A stretch of 64,000 bases of DNA from Pseudomonas sp. MM211 (GCF_020386635.1 NZ_CP081942.1:4216001-4280000); one strand, 5' to 3'; counted from the first letter of the stretch, positions 35,621 to 44,784 are shown. Notes: a model not told the origin generated them from the letters alone. Numbers and translations are program-made.

Positions 35621-35891
35621 CTAGGGTCTGTTCCCGTTTCACGCACGGCCGCGCCGGAGCCAGTTTTTGCGCGAGACCAGGCACGAGATGCGAAGTTTGG
35701 CGGGCCAAATGAGCCATCGAGTAACGCCGCATCGCGCAAAAACTGGCCCGGCCCTGCGGGTTGCGCGGGAAATGGTCTCCGCTGTCGTTGCAGGACTTGG
35801 CAAGGGAACAACCATTCCCGGCGTCCTGCGCCTAACCGGAGGCCATTTCTCGCAGCAACGCGGCTCGCGCTGAAACGGGAACAGACCCTAG
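35621..35891. mobile_element. MITE-like element, 271 bp with 21-bp perfect terminal inverted repeats
   Basis: The element begins CTAGGGTCTGTTCCC (35621) and ends with the exact reverse complement (35871-35891), giving perfect 21-bp termini. The outer CTAG on each side could be a 4-bp target duplication, as made by IS5-type transposases. Inside are two nested hairpins. The left one is built by GCCAGTTTTTGCGCGA (35659-35674) and its exact complement (35732-35747), with a TTTGG/CCAAA inner stem. The right one pairs 35765-35780 with 35838-35853 and GCAGGAC with GTCCTGC, around a GGGAA/TTCCC loop stem. There is no coding capacity. It needs a transposase in trans to move. Confidence 0.8.
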
Positions 35892-36000
35892 ACAACGCTC
35901 TCAAAGTACGCGCGCCCTACGACGCCTACTCGCTTTTACAGAAGTTCGACCTGGCCGAGGGGTTGCCCAATGCCCCTGGTCGGTCGCCAGGAGTTTCCCC

Positions 36001-36780
36001 ATGAGCACCCACCAACCGGCACCGACCGAACTGGCTACGGCGGTACACACGCTGAAGATTCTCACGGTCAACACCCACAAGGGGTTCACCGCCCTGAATC
36101 GGCGCTTCATCCTGCCGGAGCTGCGCGATGCGGTACGTACGCTGTCGGCGGACATGGTGTTCCTGCAGGAAGTACATGGCACCCACGAGCACCACGCCAA
36201 GCGCTACGAAGACTGGCCACCGACGCCGCAATACGAGTTTCTCGCCGACAGCATGTGGCCGCAGTTCGCTTATGGCCGCAACGCCGTCTACCCCCATGGC
36301 GATCATGGCAACGCACTGCTGTCGAAGTTTCCCATCCTGCGTCACGAGAACCTGGATATCTCCATCGGCACCCAGGAACAGCGCGGGCTGCTGCACTCGG
36401 TGCTCGACGTGCCGGGCCACGCCGAAGTACACGCCATCTGCGTGCACCTGGGGCTGCGGGAAATCCATCGCAAGCAGCAGCTGGGTCTGCTCTGCAAGGT
36501 GCTCGACCGCCTGCCTGCCGATGCGCCGGTGATCGTCGCGGGTGACTTCAACGACTGGCGCAAACGCGCCGATGGGCTGCTGGCCGCCAGCGGTCTGAAG
36601 GAAGCCTTCGTCAGCGAACATGGCGCGCCGGCCAAGAGCTTCCCCGCGCGCTGGCCGCTGCTGTGCCTGGATCGCATCTATGTGCGTAACGCAACCACTC
36701 ACAACCCGCAGGTGCTGTCGACCCGCCCCTGGTCGCACCTGTCGGATCATGCACCGTTGGCTGTGGAGATACGGCTATGA
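36001..36780 (+). CDS. Endonuclease/exonuclease/phosphatase family protein (YbhP-like)
   Basis: 259-residue metal-dependent EEP-fold protein. Typical elements are [20 protein letters not shown] (N-terminal strand with Asn), [13 protein letters not shown] (catalytic Glu), [15 protein letters not shown] (the GDFN motif) and [13 protein letters not shown] (C-terminal SDH). Related YbhP in E. coli is encoded beside clsB and ybhN; the same order is found here, with 4-bp overlaps. The activity could be on phospholipid head groups or nucleic acid; this is not known. The ATG at 36001 has CAGGAG upstream. Confidence 0.88.
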   Translation: MSTHQPAPTELATAVHTLKILTVNTHKGFTALNRRFILPELRDAVRTLSADMVFLQEVHGTHEHHAKRYEDWPPTPQYEFLADSMWPQFAYGRNAVYPHGDHGNALLSKFPILRHENLDISIGTQEQRGLLHSVLDVPGHAEVHAICVHLGLREIHRKQQLGLLCKVLDRLPADAPVIVAGDFNDWRKRADGLLAASGLKEAFVSEHGAPAKSFPARWPLLCLDRIYVRNATTHNPQVLSTRPWSHLSDHAPLAVEIRL

Positions 36781-38009
36781 AGTACGACTGGCGTGATGGC
36801 AACCAGGTCGATTTGCTGATCAACGGCGAGGATTTCTTTCCTGCTGTGTTCGAGAGCATCCGCAACGCCCAGCGTGAGGTGCTGCTGGAAACCTTCATCA
36901 TCTTCGAAGACAAGGTCGGCATGGAGTTGCAGGAAGCGTTGATCGCTGCCGCACACAACGGCGCCCGCGTAGAGATCACCGTGGATGGCTACGGTACCGC
37001 CGACCTGTCGAAAGAATACGTGGCGGCCCTGGTCGCTGCCGGCGTGCGCGTGCACATGTTCGATCCGGGCAAGCGCCTGATGGGCATGCGTACCAACCTG
37101 TTCCGCCGCCTGCACCGCAAGATCGTGGTGATCGACAGCGAGCTGGCCTACATCGGTGGCATCAACTTCGGCGTCGATCACCTCATCGCCAATGGGCCGA
37201 TGGCCAAGCAGGACTACGCGGTTCGTGTACGCGGCCCTATCGTTGCCGATCTGCACGCTGCCAGCGAGCGCCTGCTGGAGGCGCGCGATGACCGTGAAGT
37301 GGCCCTGCGCCGCAGCAATCAGCCGACTCAGCACCGGCATGCCGGCAACAGCCGGATGCTCATGGCGATCCGCGACAACGGCGACGACACCAACACCATC
37401 GAACAGCATTACCTGGACGCCATCCGCAATGCCCAGCATCGCCTGGTGGTGGCCAACGCCTATTTCTTCCCGGGCTACCGCCTGCTGCGCGAATTGCGCA
37501 ACGCGGCGCGGCGTGGGGTCAAGGTCACCCTGATTCTCCAGGGCCAACCGGACATGCCGCTGGTGCGGTTGTGTTCGCGGCTGACCTACAACTACCTGCT
37601 GCGCGACGGCGTGACCATCTACGAATACTGCCAGCGCCCGCTGCACGGCAAGGTGGCGCTGGCCGATCACGAATGGTCGACCGTGGGCTCCAGCAACCTG
37701 GATCCTCTGAGCCTGTCGCTGAACCTGGAAGCCAACGTGATCGTCCGTGACCCGGCCCTCAATCGCCGCCTGTACGAGCACCTGATGGAACTGGCCACCT
37801 CGAGCTGCAAATCGGTGCCGCTCAAGCGGGTGATGCGCGGCTACTGGTGGCGCGCGCCGCTGATCTTCATGTGCTTCCACTTCCTGCGCCATTTCCCGGC
37901 CATCGCCGGCTGGTTCCCGGCCCACTCGCCACGGCTCAAGCTGTTGCAACCGACAGTCGAGGCGCCACAGTGCAGCACCCTGCAGATCGACCAGGAGAAA
38001 GTCTCGTGA
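36777..38009 (+). CDS. clsB: Cardiolipin synthase ClsB-type
   Basis: 410-residue phospholipase-D superfamily enzyme expected to join phosphatidylglycerol molecules or PG and PE into cardiolipin at the inner membrane. It carries two HKD motifs: His113/Lys115/Asp120 ([18 protein letters not shown]) and His290/Lys292/Asp297 ([18 protein letters not shown]). It lacks the N-terminal transmembrane pair of ClsA, like ClsB. A hydrophobic stretch near 355-375 ([20 protein letters not shown]) may bind the membrane. It overlaps the EEP gene by 4 bp and the YbhN-like gene by 4 bp (GTGA). Confidence 0.92.
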   Translation: MKYDWRDGNQVDLLINGEDFFPAVFESIRNAQREVLLETFIIFEDKVGMELQEALIAAAHNGARVEITVDGYGTADLSKEYVAALVAAGVRVHMFDPGKRLMGMRTNLFRRLHRKIVVIDSELAYIGGINFGVDHLIANGPMAKQDYAVRVRGPIVADLHAASERLLEARDDREVALRRSNQPTQHRHAGNSRMLMAIRDNGDDTNTIEQHYLDAIRNAQHRLVVANAYFFPGYRLLRELRNAARRGVKVTLILQGQPDMPLVRLCSRLTYNYLLRDGVTIYEYCQRPLHGKVALADHEWSTVGSSNLDPLSLSLNLEANVIVRDPALNRRLYEHLMELATSSCKSVPLKRVMRGYWWRAPLIFMCFHFLRHFPAIAGWFPAHSPRLKLLQPTVEAPQCSTLQIDQEKVS

Positions 38010-38998
38010 GCGAGCCCGACGACAAGCAAGGCAAACCAGTGTGGCGCTGGGCCAAGCGGTTGCTGACCCTGTGCTTCTTCATCCTGGTGCCGGTGCTGCT
38101 GTTCATGCTGGTCAAGAACCTCGACTGGCAGGAAGTCAGCAAGGCCCTACGCAGTTACAGCAGCGGCATCTTGCTCGCCGCGATCGGCGTGTCGGCGCTG
38201 AGTTATGCCGTTTACTCGAGCTTCGACCTGATCGGCCGCGCCTACACCGGCCACAAGCTGCCCGCCCGGCAGATCCTGCCGCTGACTTTTGTGTGCTACG
38301 CCTTCACCCTCAACCTGAGCTCCTGGGTGGGCGGCGTGGCCCTGCGCTACCGCCTGTATTCGCGCCTCGGGCTCAAGGTCTCGACCATCACCCGCGTGCT
38401 GAGCATGAGCCTGATCACCAACTGGCTGGGCTACATCCTGCTGGCAGGCGTGATCTTCACCTTCGGATTGCTCAAGCTGCCGGAAGGCTGGGCCATCGGC
38501 GCCACGGGCCTGCGCATTATCGGCCTGGCGCTGCTGGCGGTGGGCATCGGCTACCTGCTTGCCTGCCAGTTCTCCAAGCGCCGCACCTGGAAAGTGCGTG
38601 GCCATGAGCTGACGCTCCCTGCGCTGCCAATGGCGCTGCTGCAGGCGGGCCTGGGTGCGCTGAACTGGTCGCTGATGGCGCTGATCATCTACCTGTTGCT
38701 GCCGGAAGAAGCCTTCTACCCGATGATTCTCGGCATCTTGATGATCAGCAGCATCGCCGGAGTGATCACCCACATCCCGGCCGGGCTGGGGGTGATCGAG
38801 GCCGTGTTCATCGCCCTGTTGCAGCATGAAATGTCCAAGGGCAGCATCGTCGCCGCGCTGATCGGCTACCGGGCGATCTACTTCCTGTTGCCACTGGCCG
38901 TCGCCTGCGTGGTGTATCTGGTGCTGGAAAAACGGGCCAAGAAGCTTCGCCAGAACAGCAATCAGGAAGCTTCCAGCGAAGCGACTGACCCGGCCTGA
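38006..38998 (+). CDS. YbhN/UPF0104 family integral membrane protein
   Basis: 330-residue membrane protein with about eight helices, of the lysylphosphatidylglycerol-synthase-TM/UPF0104 group. Features are LLTLCFFILVPVLLFMLVKN, LNLSSWVGGVALRYRLYSRL (conserved glycine-rich loop) and ISSIAGVITHIPAGLGVIEA (family hallmark). The start is a GTG at 38006 with CAGGAG upstream, overlapping the clsB stop; the frame stays open upstream but that part lies inside clsB. The family is thought to act in lipid handling or flipping; the precise role is unknown. It is third in the ybhP-clsB-ybhN-like operon. Confidence 0.9.
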   Translation: MSEPDDKQGKPVWRWAKRLLTLCFFILVPVLLFMLVKNLDWQEVSKALRSYSSGILLAAIGVSALSYAVYSSFDLIGRAYTGHKLPARQILPLTFVCYAFTLNLSSWVGGVALRYRLYSRLGLKVSTITRVLSMSLITNWLGYILLAGVIFTFGLLKLPEGWAIGATGLRIIGLALLAVGIGYLLACQFSKRRTWKVRGHELTLPALPMALLQAGLGALNWSLMALIIYLLLPEEAFYPMILGILMISSIAGVITHIPAGLGVIEAVFIALLQHEMSKGSIVAALIGYRAIYFLLPLAVACVVYLVLEKRAKKLRQNSNQEASSEATDPA

Positions 38999-39089
38999 GG
39001 GTCAGCATCGACAGCGGCCCTGCTGACCTAGGTCAAGGGCCGCGACGCCGGACGCGCTAGCCTGAGCCTGTAGCTGAGGAGTGCGCGAC

Positions 39090-39302
39090 ATGGCCAAGAA
39101 ATTCCCCCTGCATCCGAAGAACCCCGAGCGCATCTGCTGGGGGTGCGACCGCTATTGTGGTGCCGACGATCTGCAGTGTGGTAACGGTGCAGGCCGCACC
39201 CAGCATCCCATCGAGATGCTCGGTGACGACTGGTACCTGCATGGCGACTGGGGCATCGAGCCTCCGCCCGCCGAACAGCGACGCAAACAGCGTGAGCTCT
39301 AG
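39090..39302 (+). CDS. DUF3079 small protein
   Basis: 70-residue protein MAKKFPLHPKNPERICWGCD... with three Cys residues (CWGCDRYC) and a further Cys in LQCGNG, suggesting a small metal-binding site. It matches the DUF3079 pattern as I know it. The ATG at 39090 has GAGGAG 9 nt upstream; a GTG three codons before is in frame. Function is unknown. It is convergent with the PrpF-like gene (4-bp overlap). Just upstream, 39014-39043 forms a GC-rich hairpin (GCGGCCCT / AGGGCCGC) with no T-run. Confidence 0.85.
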   Translation: MAKKFPLHPKNPERICWGCDRYCGADDLQCGNGAGRTQHPIEMLGDDWYLHGDWGIEPPPAEQRRKQREL

Positions 39303-40531
39303 CGTTGCGTCAACGGCAATAGCGCTTCGACCAGCGCCGGTGAGGCGCGATACAGCGGCACATGCCCGCGCAGTAATACCTGCGCCGTGCGCCGATAGGC
39401 GGCACTGCTGACCTGCAGCTTGCCCTCGTACTCACGGGCCACCACCGTGGTGGCGAGGATACCCGCCGGGTTTTCAATGGCCACTTCGATATCGGCAAAC
39501 TCGCCCGACGGTGCGGCTAACCCGGTAGCTACCTGCCAGGCTACCGAACCGGGGATCAGCGCCGCGGCCGCCAGGCAGCAACCACCAGAAACCGCCATCG
39601 AGGCATGCAGTGCCTGGGGGGTGAAATAGCGCACCGAGATATTACCGTCCCCCTGAGGTGGGCCGACGATGCAGACCTTGGGCTGGGTTTCACTGCGCGC
39701 CAGCTCGTCCGCCGTCATCAGCTCACCGTCGCGGCGGCGCAGCTGCATCCGCAGACCGGCCTCGATCCACACGCGGCGCAGATCGGCCATGAAGGCCTGA
39801 TCGTTCTGCAGTTCGGCGAGGGGCTCATGGGCGGTCTTGCCGAAATCGCTGGCCAGGGCGATGACCATCGGCACCGCCACATCGACACAGGACACCGCAC
39901 GCCCGTCGATCTGTTCGACCACCTGCCCGGTCGGCAGCAACTGCCCGGTCTTGGCGCCCACGGGGTCATGCAGAAACAGATCGACAGACGGAAACTCGCC
40001 GCTGACACCCGGAATCGACGCGCTGACCAGAGCGCCTTCGGCAGTACGCCCGATGCGCCCGGTGCTGATCACCCCGGTATTGCTGTTGCGAATACTGATA
40101 TCGCGGCTTTCGCCCGCCGCTGCCGTCACCAGGCCGACGTCTAGCGCCCACAGTGGCAGCGCGCTGGACAGGTTGCCGCAATTCACGCTCCAGTCGATGG
40201 CGGCGTGATCACTGGCCAGTTGCGCCAGGGTGCTGACCAATCGCTCGCCGTCACGGGTCGCTTCCCAGTCGACGATGAACACCTTGTTGCTGGTCGGAGC
40301 GCCACGGCCCAGGCCGGTGATCTGTCGATTGCCGGGCTGTGAACCACTCAGGGGCACGCCCATCAGGTGGCGCAACAGCTCCTCACGCAACGCCGGATCG
40401 GCAGGCGCGAACGGCTCCCAGATCACCAGGCCGGTGGACGTCCCGCCGCGCACATGGTGCACCGGAAACTCGAGCAGGCCCTCACGCAGACGGGGCTTGA
40501 ATTCGGCAGACTGCAACATCCGCATCGGCAT
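39299..40531 (-). CDS. PrpF-family protein, probable 4-oxalomesaconate tautomerase
   Basis: 410-residue member of the PrpF/GalD family of two-domain isomerases with a diaminopimelate-epimerase-like fold. Family signatures are VHHVRGGTSTGLVIWE at the N terminus, DWSVNCGNLSSALPLWALD (CGN active-site loop) and ALHASMAVSGGCCLAAAALI. GalD-type members tautomerise 4-oxalomesaconate in gallate breakdown, and PrpF-type members act on aconitate isomers; the sequence alone does not separate these. An alternative start is Met5. No other gallate or methylcitrate gene is in the window. Confidence 0.82.
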   Translation of the reverse strand: MPMRMLQSAEFKPRLREGLLEFPVHHVRGGTSTGLVIWEPFAPADPALREELLRHLMGVPLSGSQPGNRQITGLGRGAPTSNKVFIVDWEATRDGERLVSTLAQLASDHAAIDWSVNCGNLSSALPLWALDVGLVTAAAGESRDISIRNSNTGVISTGRIGRTAEGALVSASIPGVSGEFPSVDLFLHDPVGAKTGQLLPTGQVVEQIDGRAVSCVDVAVPMVIALASDFGKTAHEPLAELQNDQAFMADLRRVWIEAGLRMQLRRRDGELMTADELARSETQPKVCIVGPPQGDGNISVRYFTPQALHASMAVSGGCCLAAAALIPGSVAWQVATGLAAPSGEFADIEVAIENPAGILATTVVAREYEGKLQVSSAAYRRTAQVLLRGHVPLYRASPALVEALLPLTQR

Positions 40532-40604
40532 TTCCTCGTGCTTGGGTGGGCGCCCATCTTAACCTGTTCAGGGGCTTTGCCTGGTCGGGCGGTGGTGCGA
40601 TCGT

Positions 40605-41245
40605 TCGGTGGGCTGAAGCCCACCCTACTCCCCAGGGACATCAACCGTAGGGTGGCGCTTTAGCCCACCAAAGGCATTCAACGCCGATGGTGGCTGGCTA
40701 TTCAGAGCATGCGGCTCGGAGCTTCGGGCTGTGGGCGTTGTCGGTGGTGGGCTGAAGCCCACCCTACTCCAAAGCGGCATCAACCGTAGGGTGGCGCTTT
40801 AGCCCACCAATACCATTCAACACCGATGGTGGCTGGCTATTCAGAGCATGCGGCTCGGAGCTTCGGGCTGTGGGCGTTGTCGGTGGTGGGCTGAAGCCCA
40901 CCCTACTCCACAGGGGCATCAACCGTAGGGTGGCGCTTTAGCCCACCAATACCATTCAACACCGATGGTGGCTGGCTATTCAGAGCATGCGGCTCGGAGC
41001 TTCGGGCTGTGGGCATTGTCGGTGGTGGGCTGAAGCCCACCCTACTCCCCAGGGGCATCAACCGTAGGGTGGAGCTTTAGCCCACCAAAGCCATTCAACG
41101 CCGATGGTGGCTGGCTATTCAGAGCATGCGGCTCGGAGCTTCGGGCTGTGGGCATTGTCGGTGGTGGGCTGAAGCCCACCCCACTCCCCAGGGGCATCGA
41201 CCGTAGGGTGGCGCTTTAGCCCACCAAAGCCATTCAACGCCGATG
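40605..41245. repeat. Tandem array, 139-bp unit, about 4.6 copies
   Basis: The landmark GATGGTGGCTGGCTATTCAG recurs at 40686, 40825, 40964 and 41103, exactly 139 bp apart, and GATG appears once more at 41242 where the array breaks. Each unit holds an inverted pair, GGTGGGCTGAAGCCCACCC and GGGTGGCGCTTTAGCCCACC, plus a hairpin-prone GCATGCGGCTCGGAGCTTCG stretch. Copies differ at only a few positions, mostly CAACACC/CAACGCC and small changes beside CAGGGGCAT. It fills the 710-bp gap between prpF-like and mocR and abuts a GNAT gene remnant. Apparent reading frames in it are repeat artefacts. Confidence 0.93.
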
Positions 41246-41424
41246 AGCTGAACGAGAAGTCCCGCGCGGCGATCCTCGCGATTGGAGCTGTGCAGGAGGG
41301 CATCGTGCGCCACGAACGAATCATGCCCGACGGTCGCAAGCGCAACTCGGTGCGTTTCAGCATCATCGACAGTGAGTGGCCCGCCGTGAAGGCTCGTCTA
41401 CAGGCGAAGATGGCGCCGGTCTAA
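41242..41424 (+). pseudogene. 3' remnant of a GNAT N-acetyltransferase gene
   Basis: Reading from 41242 gives DELNEKSRAAILAIGAVQEG, then IVRHERIMPDGRKRNSVRFS and [20 protein letters not shown], then TAA at 41422. This is the C-terminal ~60 residues of a RimJ/RimL-type acetyltransferase. The FSIIDSEWP end is shared with the intact GNAT at 44084. The front ~120 codons are missing and replaced by the 139-bp tandem array. The remnant starts exactly at a unit boundary, so the array probably took part in the deletion. There is no start codon or ribosome site, so it is not expected to be expressed. Confidence 0.85.
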
Positions 41425-42893
41425 TCAGACAGTTTCCAAGCACCCCGCAAGGCCTGCAATGCCTCGCCGATCGTCTTTTCCGGCACCGCCGCGAAGCCGA
41501 GCACCAGGCCAGCGCGTTCGTCCATCGACGTATCACCGCCGGGTAGCCAGTAGTTGCTGAGTGGGTTGATCTCCACACTCACCGCGGCCGCAGCGGCAAC
41601 CAGTTCCCGCTCTCGCGCCAGGCTTTCGCAGCGCACGCTCAGGTGCAGACCGGCGTGTACATCGGGCAGTGGCGCGCAGCCCGGCAAGGACTGCGGCCAG
41701 CCCGCCAGCAGCGCATCCCGACGGGCGCGGGCGGCATTGCGCATGCGACGGATATGCCGCTGGAAATGCCCGGCGGCGATGAACTCGGCCATTACCGCCT
41801 GGGTGCCGACTTCCGAGTGGCGCATATCCACCGCACGACGCCGGGCGAAGGCAGCAGCCAGACGGGGTGGCAATACCAGATAGCCAAGCCGAAGCGCCGG
41901 AAAGGCGATTTTGCAGAAGGTGCCGACGTAGAGCAAACGCTGCCCACGATCCAGTGCGGCCAACGGCGCCAGCGGCGTGCCGCTGTAACGGTACTCGCCG
42001 TCGTAATCGTCCTCGATGATCCAGGCGTCATTACGCTCGGCCCAGTCGAGCAGCGCCAGGCGTCTGGGCAGCGACAGCGTCACCCCGGTCGGATACTGGT
42101 GCGAAGGCGTGACATAGGCCAGCCTACACGGCCCTGCCCGCTCCAGCGCCGCGACATCCAGGCCGTCGGCATCGACGGCAATGCCGCGCAGCTGTGCACC
42201 GGCAATGCTAAAGGCATGGCCCGCGGCACGGTAACCCGGATCTTCGACGGCCACCGGATCGCCCGGCCCAACCAGTAATTGCGCGCACAGGCTGATTGCC
42301 TGCTGTGCGCCGCAGGTGACGATGATCTGCGCTGGATCGCACTGCAGGCCCCGGCTGCTGCGCAGGTACGCGGCGATCAATTCGCGCAGTTGCGGGTCAC
42401 CAGCGGGGTCACCATAGCCCAGCCGTGCCGGCGAAGGCCTGCGCCAGAAACGCGCCGACAGCCGCGCCCAGGTCTCGAACGGAAACAGATCGAAAGCCGG
42501 CACGCCAACCCGAAACGCCCGCGGCGCACCGGATAACGGCGCCGGCAGATGGTGCTCGTCGAGCAGTTGCAGCGCGGCGCTGCTGGCCGCCCCCGGCGCT
42601 TCGCTGACTGGCGGCTCCGCTACTGCGGCAATGGCGGCCACATAGGTGCCATCGCCAACCCGGCCCTGCACGTAGCCTTCGGCATAGAGCTGATCCAGCG
42701 CACGGTTCACCGTATTGCGGGATACGCCCAGGCGCTCGGCCAATTGCCGGCTGGCGGGCAAGCGCGTGCCGCCAGGCAGACGGCCATCGAGCACGCGTTC
42801 GCGCAGGGCCTGGTAGAGCTGGCGGGACAATCCCTTGCCGGGATGCAGACGCAGACCGGAAAGGTCGACCGGCAGAGGAGCTGAAGATGCCAT
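41421..42893 (-). CDS. MocR/PdxR-type GntR regulator with aminotransferase domain
   Basis: 490-residue fusion. The N-terminal GntR winged helix ([20 protein letters not shown] then [20 protein letters not shown], ~24-85) is followed by a fold-type I aminotransferase domain. The PLP-lysine is Lys328 in [17 protein letters not shown], with a Cys where Ser is usual, and [14 protein letters not shown] holds the cofactor Asp. Such regulators sense PLP or amino-acid derivatives and often control the divergent neighbour. Here that is the PaiB-like gene across a 90-bp gap, followed by two acetyltransferase genes. It is convergent with, and overlaps, the GNAT remnant. Confidence 0.92.
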   Translation of the reverse strand: MASSAPLPVDLSGLRLHPGKGLSRQLYQALRERVLDGRLPGGTRLPASRQLAERLGVSRNTVNRALDQLYAEGYVQGRVGDGTYVAAIAAVAEPPVSEAPGAASSAALQLLDEHHLPAPLSGAPRAFRVGVPAFDLFPFETWARLSARFWRRPSPARLGYGDPAGDPQLRELIAAYLRSSRGLQCDPAQIIVTCGAQQAISLCAQLLVGPGDPVAVEDPGYRAAGHAFSIAGAQLRGIAVDADGLDVAALERAGPCRLAYVTPSHQYPTGVTLSLPRRLALLDWAERNDAWIIEDDYDGEYRYSGTPLAPLAALDRGQRLLYVGTFCKIAFPALRLGYLVLPPRLAAAFARRRAVDMRHSEVGTQAVMAEFIAAGHFQRHIRRMRNAARARRDALLAGWPQSLPGCAPLPDVHAGLHLSVRCESLARERELVAAAAAVSVEINPLSNYWLPGGDTSMDERAGLVLGFAAVPEKTIGEALQALRGAWKLSD

Positions 42894-42983
42894 AGATTGG
42901 CCCCATGAAAGTCATTGAAAATGGATCTTACAACAGACCAATACCAGTTTTAGCATAAGCGCATCTACTGATTGGAATGCCCC

Positions 42984-43610
42984 ATGTATGTACCTTCCGC
43001 TTTCCGCCAGAACGACCTCGCCGCCCTGCACCGGGAGATTGCCGGCTGCCGCTTGGCTACTCTGATCAGCCATGGCGAGACCGGCCTGCAAGCCAGCCAC
43101 CTGCCCTTGCTGCTACGCCCCGAAGAAGGCCAGCACGGCACGCTGTACGGCCACTTGGCGCGGGCCAATCCGCACTGGCGGGTACTGGCCGAAGGCGGTG
43201 AAGCGCTGGTGATTTTCAACAGCGCCGATGCCTATATCAGCCCGTCCTGGTACCCGGCCAAGGCCGAGCACGGCAAGGTAGTACCCACCTGGAATTACAT
43301 CGCAGTGCATGCCTACGGCCAGGCTGCGGTTTTCGATGACGGCGAGCGCCTGTTGAGCCTGCTCGACGAACTCACCGACCGTCACGAGAACCCGCGCCCA
43401 CAGCCCTGGGCGCTGAGCGATGCCCCCGAGGACTACATCGCCGGCATGCTGCGTGCCATCGTCGGCTTCGCGCTGCCCATCGAGCGCCTGGAAGGCAAAT
43501 GGAAGCTCGGCCAGAACCGTAGCGAAGCGGATCGCCAGGGCGTGCATGACGGCCTCAGCGCCAGTGCTGATCCCCGCGACCGCGCCCTGGCGCAGCGCAT
43601 GAATGACTAA
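42984..43610 (+). CDS. PaiB-like FMN-binding regulator family protein
   Basis: 208-residue protein of the PaiB/FMN-binding split-barrel group. It begins MYVPSAFRQNDLAALHREIA, then LATLISHGETGLQASHLPLL, and has the motif AYISPSWYPAKAEHGKVVPTWNY (residues ~82-104), which is characteristic, and the end GKWKLGQNRSEADRQG. PaiB of Bacillus is linked with the acetyltransferase PaiA in polyamine control; a GNAT gene follows here too. The ATG at 42984 matches the family start; a TTG four codons earlier is in frame. It is divergent from the MocR gene, its likely regulator. Confidence 0.9.
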   Translation: MYVPSAFRQNDLAALHREIAGCRLATLISHGETGLQASHLPLLLRPEEGQHGTLYGHLARANPHWRVLAEGGEALVIFNSADAYISPSWYPAKAEHGKVVPTWNYIAVHAYGQAAVFDDGERLLSLLDELTDRHENPRPQPWALSDAPEDYIAGMLRAIVGFALPIERLEGKWKLGQNRSEADRQGVHDGLSASADPRDRALAQRMND

Positions 43611-43630
43611 TCACCGAGGAGACCTGGATC

Positions 43631-44068
43631 TTGGAAATACGCGCAATCACTGCTGACGACCAGGCTGCCTGGTCGCCGCTCTGGCAAGGCTATCTGCGCT
43701 TCTACGGGCAGAAGATGCCCGAGGCCACCACAGCCCTGACCTGGCAACGCTTTCTCGCTGACGACGAGCCGATGCATGCGGCCCTCGCCTGGCACGAAGG
43801 GCGAGCCATCGGCCTGGTGCACTGGATCTTCCACCGCTCCTGCTGGACGACCGGCGACTACTGTTACCTGCAGGATCTGTTCGTAGACGAAAGTGTTCGC
43901 GGTACTGGCGCCGGGCGTGGGCTGATCGAACATGTCTACGCCCAGGCCAAGCTGGCCGGCGCTTCACGGGTGCACTGGCTGACCAATGAAAGCAACACCA
44001 CCGCCATGCAGCTATACGATCACATCGCCGACCGCCCCGGCTTCGTGCAATACCGCAAGCAGCTGTAA
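43631..44068 (+). CDS. GNAT family N-acetyltransferase
   Basis: 145-residue acetyltransferase. It starts at a TTG (43631; EIRAITADDQAAWSPLWQGY) with GAGGAG upstream. The acetyl-CoA loop is LQDLFVDESVRGTGAGRGLI (the R-G-x-G-x-G pattern), and the end NESNTTAMQLYDHIADRPGF is typical. The substrate is probably a small amine or amino acid, unknown. It lies 20 bp after the PaiB-like gene and 15 bp before another GNAT gene, so all three probably form one unit under the MocR regulator. Confidence 0.9.
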   Translation: MEIRAITADDQAAWSPLWQGYLRFYGQKMPEATTALTWQRFLADDEPMHAALAWHEGRAIGLVHWIFHRSCWTTGDYCYLQDLFVDESVRGTGAGRGLIEHVYAQAKLAGASRVHWLTNESNTTAMQLYDHIADRPGFVQYRKQL

Positions 44069-44083
44069 TCAGGAACCCAGACC

Positions 44084-44767
44084 ATGACCGACGACACCCT
44101 GCTCGACTGGAAACCCGTTTCGCCGCCACCTCGCAGCGCCATTGATGGCCGCTACGTGCGCCTGGAACCGCTGGACGCAGCAGCGCATGGCGATAATCTC
44201 TGGCAGGCGTTGCAAGGCCCCAATAGCGATCCTGCCTTGTGGAATTACCTGCCCTACGGCCCGTTCGCCGAGCGTGCCGGGTTCGATGCCTGGCTGCAGG
44301 AAAAGCAAAGCACCAGCGACCCGCTGTTCTTCAGTGTGATCGACAAGACCAGCGGACGCGCTGTAGGGCTGTTGTCCTTTCTGCGTATCACGCCAGTCGA
44401 CGGCTGTATCGAAATCGGCCATATCGCCTTTGGCCAAGCCATGCAGCGTTCTCCGGCGTCCACGGAAGCGATCTGGCTACTCATGAGTCTGGCGATGGAC
44501 GACCTAGGCAACCGGCGCCTGGAGTGGAAGTGCAATGCACGCAACGCGCGCTCGCTGCGCGCAGCCGAACGTCTGGGTTTCGTTCACGAGGGGTTATTCC
44601 GTCAGCACGCCGTGATCAAGGGACAGAACCGCGATACCGCCTGGTTCTCGATCATCGACAGCGAATGGCCGCAATGCCGCGCCGCCTTTGTGCGCTGGTT
44701 GTCACCCGACAATTTCGATGAGCAAGGCAAGCAGCGTCAGCGCCTGGAAGCATTGCGTATCCGGTAG
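44084..44767 (+). CDS. GNAT family acetyltransferase (RimJ/RimL-type)
   Basis: 227-residue GNAT of the RimJ/RimL ribosomal-protein-acetyltransferase type. It contains IDGRYVRLEPLDAAAHGDNL, IEIGHIAFGQAMQRSPASTE, NRRLEWKCNARNARSLRAAE, RLGFVHEGLFRQHAVIKGQN and WFSIIDSEWP. The substrate is not known. It has the same C-terminal signature as the broken GNAT gene at 41242, so the two are distant paralogues or an old family set at this locus. It ends 20 bp before a tandem repeat array. Confidence 0.9.
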   Translation: MTDDTLLDWKPVSPPPRSAIDGRYVRLEPLDAAAHGDNLWQALQGPNSDPALWNYLPYGPFAERAGFDAWLQEKQSTSDPLFFSVIDKTSGRAVGLLSFLRITPVDGCIEIGHIAFGQAMQRSPASTEAIWLLMSLAMDDLGNRRLEWKCNARNARSLRAAERLGFVHEGLFRQHAVIKGQNRDTAWFSIIDSEWPQCRAAFVRWLSPDNFDEQGKQRQRLEALRIR

Positions 44768-44784
44768 GTGTTGTTCGGGCGATG

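Noticed and set aside
35617..35904. Short reading frames across the MITE-like element
   Set aside because: They run through palindromic hairpin sequence on both strands and are by-products of the inverted repeats.
40605..41245. Integron attC array or satellite tied to a mobile element
   Set aside because: No integrase, no cassette genes and no attC core sites; each unit is explained by a REP-type inverted pair plus spacer.
42894..42983. Direct repeats GATTGG...CCCATG as MocR operator halves
   Set aside because: The similarity partly comes from both gene starts and is too short to call.
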